64,000 nt of DNA, from positions 186,001 through 250,000 of the forward strand of contig NZ_PJEO01000014.1 in NCBI RefSeq assembly GCF_002843175.1. The letters are read 5' to 3'. Each line of letters starts with the position of its first letter. Within the stretch, counting starts at the first letter, position 1. Below, piece by piece: positions 46,014 through 54,511 of the stretch. Made by a program: the position numbers and the translations under genes. The stretch comes from Confluentibacter flavum (lineage in GTDB: Bacteria > Bacteroidota > Bacteroidia > Flavobacteriales > Flavobacteriaceae). The notes below the pieces were generated by a model. The model did no database searches and was not told where the DNA came from. It was given only the letters and a program-made list of their open reading frames with translations.

Positions 46014-47090
46014 ATGAAAACAATAGCTCAAAAAGTTATCTTTTACATCTTTATAATAGCATTGACACTCACAACTTCTTGTAGATCCGAGGAAACGGAA
46101 TTTATACAAGCACCAGAAGATGAAGTTTTAGTTGCAAATTCATCGGTTGCCAATTTAATGCAAAAAACGTCTCTCAACGATGGGTCTAACGATAACATCA
46201 TTTGTAATGCCAATTGCTTTAACATAAAACTACCTGTAACCGTAAATGTAAATGGAAATACAATAATTATTAATTCTGAAGAAGATTATAAAATTATTGA
46301 ATACATTTTTGATGAAGACGATGATGATGTTGATACGATATACATTTCATTTCCAATCACCATAATTCTTAGCGATTTTACAAATGTAGCAATCAACAAT
46401 TATACAGAACTTTATAACTACTCCAGTACTTGTAATGGTGAAAATGAAATTGATGACGATATAGAATGTTTAGATTTCAACTACCCTATTACGGCTTCAT
46501 TGTACAACTCAAACAACGAAATTATAGATAGCGTTACCATAACTTCCGATATTCAGCTATATGGGTTTATCAAAAATTTAAGTAGTACAGATTTTGTTAC
46601 CATTACATTCCCTATTACGGTAACGTTATATGATGGTACCGAATTAACTATTAACAATCTAATTGAGTTAAAAAACCATATAGAAACATATGATGATATT
46701 TGTGATGAAGATGATGATTACGATTATAATGATGATGATTGTAACGACTGCAACCAAGATCAATTATTGGATGTTTTAACCAACTGCTCGGGCTGGGAAG
46801 TTGATAGATTAAAGCGTTACGGTAACGATTATGATAATTACTATGATGGCTATACCTTCAACTTTTACCCTAATGGCACACTTTCAGTTTATTGGGACGG
46901 TATCTCGGCATACGGCACTTGGGTGGCATCTGGGGAAGGTAACAATATGGTAGTAACCGTAAATGTTCCAGGACTGGATTATTGTAATAATGATTGGGTC
47001 TTACATGAAATATCTAAATACACTGAAACTAAAATTGATTTAAGAGTTGGAGATAATGACAGATTAAGATATGCTAAAAGTTGTAATTAA
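46014..47090 (+). CDS. Acidic repeat lipoprotein, lipocalin-like C-terminus
   Basis: Lipoprotein of 358 residues, lipobox TTSC (Cys23). Two pairs of similar ~80-residue units (about 68-145 and 148-225) repeat the pattern (Y/F)PITxxLxDxTxxxIN(N)xxEL, each containing acidic runs such as DEDDDDVD. A region of almost only Asp, Asn and Tyr (about 228-245) then leads into a lipocalin-like C-terminal domain (FNFYPNGTLSVYWDG, YGTWVASG). Its acidity suggests cation binding. It is the first plus-strand gene of the redox island. Function unknown. Confidence 0.7.
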   Translation: MKTIAQKVIFYIFIIALTLTTSCRSEETEFIQAPEDEVLVANSSVANLMQKTSLNDGSNDNIICNANCFNIKLPVTVNVNGNTIIINSEEDYKIIEYIFDEDDDDVDTIYISFPITIILSDFTNVAINNYTELYNYSSTCNGENEIDDDIECLDFNYPITASLYNSNNEIIDSVTITSDIQLYGFIKNLSSTDFVTITFPITVTLYDGTELTINNLIELKNHIETYDDICDEDDDYDYNDDDCNDCNQDQLLDVLTNCSGWEVDRLKRYGNDYDNYYDGYTFNFYPNGTLSVYWDGISAYGTWVASGEGNNMVVTVNVPGLDYCNNDWVLHEISKYTETKIDLRVGDNDRLRYAKSCN

Positions 47091-47217
47091 AGCACTTTAA
47101 AGAAACTAAAGAATATTTATTATTTAAAAAAAAATAGCTAGTAGAAATGCCTAATGAAAAAGAAAAGTTTCATTTTCAAATGTAATTTTTAAGTGTTAAA
47201 ACATTTGAATACTAGCA

Positions 47218-47249
47218 AAACTGCTTCAGCTTAACAGCTGAAGCAGTTT
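47218..47249. terminator. Hairpin downstream of the acidic lipoprotein
   Basis: Perfect 14-base stem (47218-47231 with 47236-47249) around a 4-base loop. It lies 127 bases beyond the upstream stop and 18 bases before the OB-fold start. The following T-run is short, so it may attenuate rather than stop transcription into the cytochrome cluster. Confidence 0.6.
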
Positions 47250-47267
47250 AAAAAACAAAAAGAAACT

Positions 47268-47645
47268 ATGAAAAAATGGTCTATATTAATAGTGTTATGT
47301 GTTGTGGTTGTTATTATAGGTTACAGATACATTTATCAAGACCATCGAGATATAGCAACCGAAACATCTATATATAAACTTACAGCATCAGATATTTCGA
47401 ATGAATTTGCCATTAATCCCATGTCATCAGAAAACAAATATTTAAATAAAACCATTGAAGTTAGTGGCAGTATTTCAGACAAAAACCCACAAAACATCAC
47501 TATAGATGGTAAAGTATTTTGTCAATTTTCAAACAAAATTCAAACGGATTTAAAGACTGACCAAATCAAAATTAAAGGCCGTTTTATTGGTTATGATGAT
47601 TTGTTAGAACAAGTGAAACTAGACCAATGTACTATTATTGATTAA
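47268..47645 (+). CDS. Membrane-anchored OB-fold (tRNA_anti-like) protein
   Basis: Protein of 125 residues: a single N-terminal transmembrane helix (about 5-22) and an OB-fold domain of the tRNA_anti-like type, with YLNKTIEVSGSISDKNPQN and IKIKGRFIGYDD-like strands. Such domains in Bacteroidota envelope proteins probably bind a small ligand or another protein rather than tRNA. It opens the unit OB-fold, DUF5777, cytochrome, cytochrome, YceI. Confidence 0.75.
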   Translation: MKKWSILIVLCVVVVIIGYRYIYQDHRDIATETSIYKLTASDISNEFAINPMSSENKYLNKTIEVSGSISDKNPQNITIDGKVFCQFSNKIQTDLKTDQIKIKGRFIGYDDLLEQVKLDQCTIID

Positions 47646-47691
47646 TCCGAAAAACAAAAAAAATAATAAACCAAAAAAACAAATACTGAAT

Positions 47692-48540
47692 ATGAGAATT
47701 TTAATCTTCATTTTAACCCTTTTTCCATTATCTACTATTGCTCAAGATGATTTGCTAAACGAAATTGATACAGATTCCACATGGGCAAACTATGCTGATG
47801 CTACTTTTAAAGGACTAAAAATCGTCAACTTCGAATCAACCAAATTAGTAGCAAAAAACCAATTTACATTTATTGTAGCGCATAGATTTGGTAGCATTGA
47901 AAATGGAATTGACACTTTTTTTGGATTGGATGATGCCGTAACACGACTCAATTTCATATATGGTATTTCCGATGGTTTCAATGTTGGATTTTCAAGAAGC
48001 TCCTTTCAAAAAATTTATGAGTTCTCAACAAAATACAGGATTCTAAGACAAAAGGAAAGTGGTTCACCTTTTACAGTTGTGGGATTTAATGAATTGCTTA
48101 TAAATACAGGCTTAAATAAGGATAATTTACCGTTACTGGAATTTAAACATCGCTTAACCTATGTAGCCCAATTATTGATTTCAAGAAAAATAAATACCAA
48201 TTTATCATTGGAATTGGCCCCCACATTTTTTCACGAAAATTATGTTGCCATAGATGAGCAAGACAATTCGCAATATGCATTGGGTATTGGTGGGCGTTAT
48301 AAACTTAGTAAACGCTGGTCTATAAATGCTGATTATGGTTGGCACTTAAACAGAGCCGGCAATTCCCCGTATAAAAATCCATTATCTATTGGCTTTGACT
48401 TAGAAACCGGAGGACACGTATTCCAAATGCATTTTACCAATGCCCAAGGGATGAATACAAACACCTATTTAGGTCAAGCAACTGGAGACTGGGGAGATGG
48501 CGACATATTTTTCGGATTTAATTTAAGTAGAACATTTTAA
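47692..48540 (+). CDS. DUF5777-type outer-membrane beta-barrel protein
   Basis: Protein of 282 residues with a cleavable signal peptide (cleavage after TIAQ) and repeated amphipathic strands ending in the aromatic LSRTF, typical of an outer-membrane barrel. Patterns such as FIVAHRFGSIENG and FNVGFSRSSFQKIYEFSTKY match the DUF5777 family. I chose the ATG at 47692, which gives a normal signal peptide; a longer reading from 47638 has a Lys/Asn-rich leader. It probably provides the outer-membrane component of the cytochrome/YceI unit. Confidence 0.8.
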   Translation: MRILIFILTLFPLSTIAQDDLLNEIDTDSTWANYADATFKGLKIVNFESTKLVAKNQFTFIVAHRFGSIENGIDTFFGLDDAVTRLNFIYGISDGFNVGFSRSSFQKIYEFSTKYRILRQKESGSPFTVVGFNELLINTGLNKDNLPLLEFKHRLTYVAQLLISRKINTNLSLELAPTFFHENYVAIDEQDNSQYALGIGGRYKLSKRWSINADYGWHLNRAGNSPYKNPLSIGFDLETGGHVFQMHFTNAQGMNTNTYLGQATGDWGDGDIFFGFNLSRTF

Positions 48541-48550
48541 TACCCAAACC

Positions 48551-48913
48551 ATGAAGAAAGTATTTTTATTAGTTGTAGTAAGTAGCTTAACAATCTTTAA
48601 TTGTGCAAATGATAGTGAGGATGATTTGATTGATTCAGATCCACTTCCATCAACCGTTAATTATACAGTCCACATAAAACCTATCATAGATAATAACTGT
48701 ATAAATTGTCATAATAACCCTCCAATCAATGGAGCCTCAATTTCTTTACTCACTTATCAAAATGTTAAGTCGGCTGTACAAAACAATCATTTAATAAGTA
48801 AAATTAATGGAAATGGCCCAGGAGAGCTGATGCCTTTAGGTGGTCAAAAGCTACCTCAACTCACCATTGATCTCATTACAAAATGGGAAACAGATGGTCT
48901 TTTAGAAAATTAA
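48551..48913 (+). CDS. Mono-haem cytochrome c lipoprotein
   Basis: Lipoprotein of 120 residues: lipobox IFNC (Cys18), CxxCH at Cys50/Cys53/His54, and Met94 as the candidate axial ligand in GELMPLGG. The layout equals the 41504 and 48931 proteins but the sequence is more diverged. It starts 10 bases after the beta-barrel gene. Likely an envelope electron carrier. Confidence 0.87.
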   Translation: MKKVFLLVVVSSLTIFNCANDSEDDLIDSDPLPSTVNYTVHIKPIIDNNCINCHNNPPINGASISLLTYQNVKSAVQNNHLISKINGNGPGELMPLGGQKLPQLTIDLITKWETDGLLEN

Positions 48914-48930
48914 CCTTAAATAAGAATGCT

Positions 48931-49284
48931 ATGAATTTTAAATATTTAATGTCATTATTAGTAATCACCGTATTCCTTTTTAATTGCTCAAGTGGTGGTG
49001 ATGACCCTTCAGCACCAGACCCAACTACAGTTACCTATAATGGCAATATAAAAAGCATTATGAGCAATAATTGTACGTCGTGTCATGGAAGCACACCTGC
49101 AAATGGGGCGCCCATGTCTTTAACAACATATAGTCAAGTAAAAAGTGCTGTAGAAACTAGAGGATTAATTACAAGGATAAACAGCACATCAAACCCCATG
49201 CCCCCATCACCTAACAGTCCTTTATCAAACGCTGACAAAAATCTTATTCAACAATGGAAAGATGGCGGTTTTCTAGAAAACTAA
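48931..49284 (+). CDS. Mono-haem cytochrome c lipoprotein
   Basis: Lipoprotein of 117 residues: lipobox LFNC (Cys19), CxxCH at Cys48/Cys51/His52, axial Met90 in NPMPPSP. It is a close paralogue of the 41504 protein (same GAPMSLTxY, AVETRGLI, RINST). I chose the ATG at 48931, giving a normal lipoprotein signal; an earlier ATG at 48883 overlaps the preceding gene's 3' end and adds a basic leader. Confidence 0.87.
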   Translation: MNFKYLMSLLVITVFLFNCSSGGDDPSAPDPTTVTYNGNIKSIMSNNCTSCHGSTPANGAPMSLTTYSQVKSAVETRGLITRINSTSNPMPPSPNSPLSNADKNLIQQWKDGGFLEN

Positions 49285-49326
49285 AGTAAAAGAGGCAGTC
49301 TAAAAAGTCTCGTTTTATGTCATATT

Positions 49327-49381
49327 GAGCTTGTCGAAATATTTTAACTCACCGGTAATCGATATCGGTTTCGACAAGCTC
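49327..49381. repeat. Inverted repeat GAGCTTGTCGAAA ... TTTCGACAAGCTC
   Basis: Perfect 13-base arms (49327-49339 and 49369-49381) around a spacer holding the 8-base palindrome CGATATCG at 49360-49367. Weaker similarity extends outward. It separates the cytochrome pair from the YceI gene, so it may also act as a transcriptional hairpin. Its form is that of a dispersed flavobacterial repeat. Confidence 0.6.
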
Positions 49382-49443
49382 CTGACAAATTAAATGTAAA
49401 GGACTACTTAGACAGGCTTGTTATAATCATCAAAACAAATAAA

Positions 49444-49989
49444 ATGAAAAAATTAATATACATTATTGTGTTAATAAGCATTAATACATTTTCCCAGACT
49501 AAATTTATAACTAAATCAGGGATTGTCAATTTTGAAGCTTCGGTACCTTCTTTTGAAGAAGTAGCTGCTAAAAACAATTCTGCAACTGCTATTTTAGATA
49601 CTGAGAATGGTGAATTTGCTGCATTGGTATTGGTAAAAGGATTCCGTTTTAAAAATGCCCTGATGGAAGAGCATTTCAACGAAAACTATGCTGAATCTGA
49701 CAAATACCCAAAGGCTACCTTTAAAGGTAAGATAGATGGTTTTTTAATAAATAAACTTACCGATAAACCAAGCGTATTTTATCTTAGTGGTTCTCTTACT
49801 TTCCATGGAAAAACTAAAACTCTTGAAAAAGTGGCTGTAACCATCTCCAAAAAAGAAGACCAAATAAACATTGTTGGTAATTTTACAGAAAAGGCTTCTA
49901 GCTTTGATATTAAAATCCCAAAAATAGTAAGTTCCAAAATTGCCAATGATATTGAAGTAACATTCGAGTTTCTTCTCAAATCAAAATAG
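49444..49989 (+). CDS. YceI-family periplasmic lipid-binding protein
   Basis: Protein of 181 residues with signal peptide (cleavage near TFSQT). The lipocalin-like YceI fold shows FITKSGIVNFEASVP, MEEHFNENYAESDKYPKATF and FYLSGSLTFHGKTKTL. YceI proteins bind polyisoprenoids such as quinone-type tails or carotenoid-like lipids. Next to c-type cytochromes, a role in handling a quinone-like electron carrier is plausible but inferred. Confidence 0.9.
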   Translation: MKKLIYIIVLISINTFSQTKFITKSGIVNFEASVPSFEEVAAKNNSATAILDTENGEFAALVLVKGFRFKNALMEEHFNENYAESDKYPKATFKGKIDGFLINKLTDKPSVFYLSGSLTFHGKTKTLEKVAVTISKKEDQINIVGNFTEKASSFDIKIPKIVSSKIANDIEVTFEFLLKSK

Positions 49990-50026
49990 TATGCTTAAAT
50001 TGTTTGTCTAAATTGAATTGAATTGA

Positions 50027-50929
50027 ATGAATGCTCTAAAAACCTTGTTATATTTTTCCATTTTTAAGTATCCTTTAAAGCGAGACGAAATATTTTCATT
50101 CTCTGATTTGAAAAACAAGGTTCTTTTGGATGAAGAGCTGTCACAACTTTTGGAAAAAAAAGCTATATACAAAATAAACGACTATTATTTATGTGAAAAC
50201 AATAGTCTTCATGTGGAAAGAAGAATACTTGGAAATAGTATGGCCAGCGATATATTTCCTAAAGCAATAAAAGTTTCAAACTTTATTGCCAAATTTCCTT
50301 TTGTTGAAGGTGTTGGAATTTCGGGATCATTATCAAAAGGCTATCATGATGAAAAAAGTGATATAGATTTCTTTATTATCACTTCTCAAAAAAGGCTTTG
50401 GGTTGCACGCACCATACTTGTTCTTTACAAGAAAATATTCTTGCTAAATTCAAAAAAATACTTTTGTGTTAATTATTTTATTGCAAGCAATATGCTTGAG
50501 ATTCATGAAAAAAACAGATTTACTGCTACAGAACTCATCACCATGATACCAATGTGTGGTAAAGATGTTTTTCAATCTTTTTATAAGGAAAACCAATGGG
50601 CAAAAAAATATTTTTCTAATTATGTAAAAAAAGATCATCAAATCAATACCGTTAAAAAAAACTTTTTAATTAAACTTACTGAACGTCTGTTAAACAGTGA
50701 TTTTGGAGATTATTTGGATATCTGGTTTATGAAATTTACCTATAAAAAATGGAAAAGTAAGTTTAAAAATTTAGATAAAGCTAGTTTTGATATAGCCATG
50801 AAATCTACAAAAAATGTATCGAAACATCATCCGCAAAATTTTCAAAAAAAGGTTATTGATACTTTAAACGAAAAGTATTCTAAAGTTAAAAAAATTCATA
50901 ATATCACTTTAGAACATGAACATGCTTGA
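50027..50929 (+). CDS. Nucleotidyltransferase-fold protein
   Basis: Cytoplasmic protein of 300 residues. The first ~85 residues are predicted helical and winged-helix-like. A MNT-type nucleotidyltransferase domain follows, with GISGSLSKGYHDEKSDIDFF: the GSxxxG and the DID acidic pair that binds metal. A basic C-terminal helical tail ends it. It could transfer a nucleotide to a sugar, lipid or protein. Its 3' end overlaps the first radical SAM gene by 14 bases, so it opens the operon. Substrate unknown. Confidence 0.7.
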   Translation: MNALKTLLYFSIFKYPLKRDEIFSFSDLKNKVLLDEELSQLLEKKAIYKINDYYLCENNSLHVERRILGNSMASDIFPKAIKVSNFIAKFPFVEGVGISGSLSKGYHDEKSDIDFFIITSQKRLWVARTILVLYKKIFLLNSKKYFCVNYFIASNMLEIHEKNRFTATELITMIPMCGKDVFQSFYKENQWAKKYFSNYVKKDHQINTVKKNFLIKLTERLLNSDFGDYLDIWFMKFTYKKWKSKFKNLDKASFDIAMKSTKNVSKHHPQNFQKKVIDTLNEKYSKVKKIHNITLEHEHA

Positions 50930-52376
50930 TGTTGTATTTTCACACTCATACTATTATAAATTCGACCCTAAACAGTGGAAGAACAAAACGCCATACCCGC
51001 CGTTAGGCACACTATACGCAGCATCATTTCTTAGAGAAAATGGTTATAAAGTTGGTCTTTTTGATACAAACCTTTTAGACAATCCTCAATCAATTAAACC
51101 ATTTTTAGAAACACATAAGCCGAAAATTTTTGTCATTTATGATGACGGGTTCAATTACCTCACAAAAATGTGTTTAACCACCATGCGTGAGGAAGCTTTT
51201 AAAATGATCAACATCGCAAAAAAACTGAATTGCACCGTGATTGTTTGTAGTTCCGATGCTACAGACCATTATGAAAAATACATTGAATCTGGGGCAGATT
51301 TTGTAATAAAGGGAGAAGGTGAAATAACCTTAAAAGAACTTGTTGATGCCAAAACAAACAATACAGATTTTTCGAATATAAAAGGTATTTGTTTTTTAAA
51401 AAATGATGAGTTTGTCATGACGCCTAGTCGAACTGTCGCCAAAAACTTAGACGAGTTTTCAATACCAGCTTGGGATTTAGTAGATATGGACGCATACAAA
51501 ACCATCTGGAAACAAGGTGGTAACACATTTACTTTAAATATTGCTACCACTAGAGGCTGTCCTTATAAATGTAATTGGTGCGCAAAACCCATTTATGGCA
51601 ATCGGTATAACTCCCATTCGCCGGAATACATTGTAAAACATATTACATACTTGGTTAAAACATATCAGGTTTCACGTTTTTGGATGTGCGATGATATTTT
51701 TGGATTGAAACCCAATTGGGTTCAAGAATTCAATCTAGAATTAAAGAAAAAAAATATTCAGATTAAATATTTTATTCAAAGTCGTGTTGATTTATTATTG
51801 AAAGAAGATACTATTGATGCTTTAGCCGAATCAGGGTTGGAAGAAGTTTGGGTTGGTGCTGAAAGCGCTTCTCAAAAAATTTTGGATGCCATGGATAAAG
51901 GCACCAAAGTTGAGGAAATATACGAAGCAACTCGATTATTAAAAGAAAAAAATATTAAAGTCGCTTTCTTTTTGCAATTTGGTTACCTAACAGAAAATCA
52001 AAATGACATTCAGAAAACAATACAAATGGTAAAAGAATTATTACCAGATAATATAGGCATTTCAGTATCATATCCTTTACCTGGAACCCAATTTTATGAA
52101 AAAGTAAAAGACGATTTAAAACTAAAAGCCAACTGGAAAGATTCGGACGATTTAGACATGATGTTTCAAGGAACCTATTCATCAAATTATTACAGAAAAT
52201 TACAGCGTTTTGTTCATAAAGAATATAGAAAAAGCCAAGGGATTTATAATTTAAAACAACTTTTTCAATCAAAACCATCTGTCATGAAATTGAAATCCAT
52301 TGTAAAATTGGGTTATTATATTCCTAGTGCTTATTTGGATAGTATTAGTTTGAAAACACTTCAAGATGAAAGCTAG
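50916..52376 (+). CDS. B12-binding-type radical SAM enzyme (first copy)
   Basis: Protein of 486 residues. Residues 1-185 resemble the cobalamin-binding N-domain of class B radical SAM enzymes: PPLGTLYAASFLRENGY, GADFVIKGEGEITLKELV; no DxHxxG motif is seen. The radical SAM core starts with Cys215, Cys219 and Cys222 in RGCPYKCNWC, which hold the 4Fe-4S cluster. Such enzymes commonly methylate unactivated carbon or phosphorus, or cyclise and rearrange lipids and antibiotics. It is 50% alike by layout to the second copy, and overlaps the methyltransferase gene by 11 bases. Confidence 0.9.
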   Translation: MNMLDVVFSHSYYYKFDPKQWKNKTPYPPLGTLYAASFLRENGYKVGLFDTNLLDNPQSIKPFLETHKPKIFVIYDDGFNYLTKMCLTTMREEAFKMINIAKKLNCTVIVCSSDATDHYEKYIESGADFVIKGEGEITLKELVDAKTNNTDFSNIKGICFLKNDEFVMTPSRTVAKNLDEFSIPAWDLVDMDAYKTIWKQGGNTFTLNIATTRGCPYKCNWCAKPIYGNRYNSHSPEYIVKHITYLVKTYQVSRFWMCDDIFGLKPNWVQEFNLELKKKNIQIKYFIQSRVDLLLKEDTIDALAESGLEEVWVGAESASQKILDAMDKGTKVEEIYEATRLLKEKNIKVAFFLQFGYLTENQNDIQKTIQMVKELLPDNIGISVSYPLPGTQFYEKVKDDLKLKANWKDSDDLDMMFQGTYSSNYYRKLQRFVHKEYRKSQGIYNLKQLFQSKPSVMKLKSIVKLGYYIPSAYLDSISLKTLQDES

Positions 52377-53142
52377 TTTTGATGTAGCGGCAAATACATA
52401 TGATCAATCTTTTACAAATACAAAGATTGGCAGACTTCAACGCTTTTTAGTTTACCAATTACTCTCAAAACATTTACATCAAATAAAAGATATTCTTGAA
52501 ATCAATTGTGGAACTGGTGAAGATGCTATTTGGTTAGCCAAACAAAATTTCAATGTATTGGCCACTGATATTTCTAAAAAAATGATTGCTATTGGAAAAT
52601 CAAAAAATCAATATCATAACTTAACTTTTGCACAGCTAGACATTAATCTCATTTCTGAGAAAAAAGATATTGGAACGTTTGATATGGTTTTCTCCAATTT
52701 TGGTGGATTAAATTGCTTAACCAACACTGAACTTGAAACTTTCTTCAACAATATTACCAATAATCTTAATAGAAGAGGGAAATTAGCCTTGGTAATCATG
52801 TCTAAAAACACCATTTGGGAACAATTCTACTTTCTTTTGAAAAGAAAATTTTCCAAAGTTTTTAGACGAAAAAAAGAAGTTGCAATAGTTAATGTAGGTG
52901 GAGAAAATGTACTAACCTATTATTATAATCCAAAAGATATTTTAAATTTAGCAAAAACTAATTTTAATTTCCTAGAAAGTAAACCCATTGGTTTTTTTAT
53001 TCCACCCTCCTATTTAGAACCCTTTTTTAAAAATAAAATAGGTCTTTTAAATTTTTTAAATCATTTGGAAAACAAAATCAAAAACTGGTCTTTACTTTCA
53101 AAATATGCCGATCATTACATTATAATCTTAGAAAAAAAATGA
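52366..53142 (+). CDS. Class I SAM-dependent methyltransferase
   Basis: Protein of 258 residues with Rossmann motif I ILEINCGTGEDAIWLA, the acidic strand LATDIS and motif IV FDMVFSNFGGLN. It is a small-molecule methyltransferase by fold. It sits between the two radical SAM genes and overlaps both (11 bases before, 4 bases after as ATGA), so it is part of the same pathway. Substrate unknown; the C-terminal ~80 residues are basic and may bind lipid or nucleic acid. Confidence 0.87.
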   Translation: MKASFDVAANTYDQSFTNTKIGRLQRFLVYQLLSKHLHQIKDILEINCGTGEDAIWLAKQNFNVLATDISKKMIAIGKSKNQYHNLTFAQLDINLISEKKDIGTFDMVFSNFGGLNCLTNTELETFFNNITNNLNRRGKLALVIMSKNTIWEQFYFLLKRKFSKVFRRKKEVAIVNVGGENVLTYYYNPKDILNLAKTNFNFLESKPIGFFIPPSYLEPFFKNKIGLLNFLNHLENKIKNWSLLSKYADHYIIILEKK

Positions 53143-54509
53143 GTGTTTTATTTACACATGCTTATTATTTATCAAATGATTCAAAAGAGCAAAAGATAAT
53201 GAAACCTTATCCTCCGTTAGGGTTGTTGTATGTGTCTGCTTATTTAGTGAGTAAAAACGTGCCTAATGATGTTTTTGACACTACTTTTTCAACCCAAAGA
53301 GAACAACTACAATTCATTTTAGAAAAAAGTCCAAAAGTAGTTTGTATCTACACCAACTTAGTAACTAAAATTGAAGTTATTAAGTTAATTAAAGTCCTAA
53401 AAACAGCCAAATATAACCATCCAAAAATTGTACTTGGTGGACCAGATGTTTCTTATAATGTTGAAAACTACTTAAATGCTGGTGCTGATTTTTTAGTTAT
53501 TGGTGAAGGAGAAGAAACCACTTTTGAATTGTACAATGCTATTTTAAATAATCAAATTTTTCACGAAGTAAACGGAATTGCTTTTTTAGAAAATGAAAAA
53601 GTGGTTCAAACCAAAGCACGAACAAAATTTAGAGAACTCGACGCATTACCATTGCCCAATAGAAAAGCTATAAACATGCAAAAATATTTGGACACTTGGA
53701 AAAACAATCACGGACAAAGTTCGATGACCATTTCCACACAACGTGGTTGTCCTTATACCTGTAAATGGTGCAGTACAGCTGTTTATGGACAAAGTTATAG
53801 AAGAAGACCAGCAGAACAAGTAGCCGCTGAAATGAAGCTGCTAAAAGAACAATACAATCCAGATGCTATATGGTTTGTAGATGATGTTTTTACGGTGAGT
53901 CATAAATGGTTATTAGCTTTTAAAGAGGAAGTTTTAAACCAAGAAGCTGTTATTCCATTTGAATGTATTACACGTGCTGAACGATTAAATGATGACATTT
54001 TACAAGTATTAAAAGAGATAGGTTGTTTTAGAATTTGGATTGGAGCAGAAAGTGGTTCCCAAAAAATAATTGACTTAATGGACAGACGTGTTGATGTTAA
54101 CGTGGTGAAAGAAGCCATTCAGAAAACAAATCAATTAGGAATTGAAACTGGAACTTTTATTATGTTAGGTTATCCTGGAGAAACAGAAGAAGACATCTCA
54201 GAAACTATACAATATTTAAAAGATGCTAATCCTACACACTATACCATAACCATCGCATATCCTATAAAAGGAACATCACTTTATAATGACATTGAAGACA
54301 AGATAACAAGTGCTCCAGATTGGGAAACCTCAACGGATAGAGATATTGATTTTAAAAGAACTTATTCTCGTAAATATTATGATTATGCAGTTTCTAAAGT
54401 GGTGAATGAAGTAGAATTTCATAAAAAGAAAAGTAATAATATAACCCAAGCTTTAAAACATAAGACGAAATCTGTTTTGGCTAGTGGAATGATGATGTTA
54501 AACAAATAA
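53139..54509 (+). CDS. B12-binding-type radical SAM enzyme (second copy)
   Basis: Protein of 456 residues, same class as the first. N-domain: PYPPLGLLYVSAYLVSKN, HPKIVLGGPDVSYNVENY, GADFLVIGEGEETTFELY. The radical SAM triad is Cys204, Cys208 and Cys211 in RGCPYTCKWC, followed by GAESGSQKIIDLM and the elongator-like MLGYPGETEEDI. The start overlaps the methyltransferase stop by 4 bases (ATGA). Two such enzymes in one operon suggest two successive radical steps on one product. Confidence 0.9.
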   Translation: MSVLFTHAYYLSNDSKEQKIMKPYPPLGLLYVSAYLVSKNVPNDVFDTTFSTQREQLQFILEKSPKVVCIYTNLVTKIEVIKLIKVLKTAKYNHPKIVLGGPDVSYNVENYLNAGADFLVIGEGEETTFELYNAILNNQIFHEVNGIAFLENEKVVQTKARTKFRELDALPLPNRKAINMQKYLDTWKNNHGQSSMTISTQRGCPYTCKWCSTAVYGQSYRRRPAEQVAAEMKLLKEQYNPDAIWFVDDVFTVSHKWLLAFKEEVLNQEAVIPFECITRAERLNDDILQVLKEIGCFRIWIGAESGSQKIIDLMDRRVDVNVVKEAIQKTNQLGIETGTFIMLGYPGETEEDISETIQYLKDANPTHYTITIAYPIKGTSLYNDIEDKITSAPDWETSTDRDIDFKRTYSRKYYDYAVSKVVNEVEFHKKKSNNITQALKHKTKSVLASGMMMLNK

Positions 54510-54511
54510 AA

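Noticed and set aside
47218-47249. Insertion-sequence end upstream of the OB-fold gene
   Set aside because: The stem is a simple hairpin with no matching partner end or target duplication.
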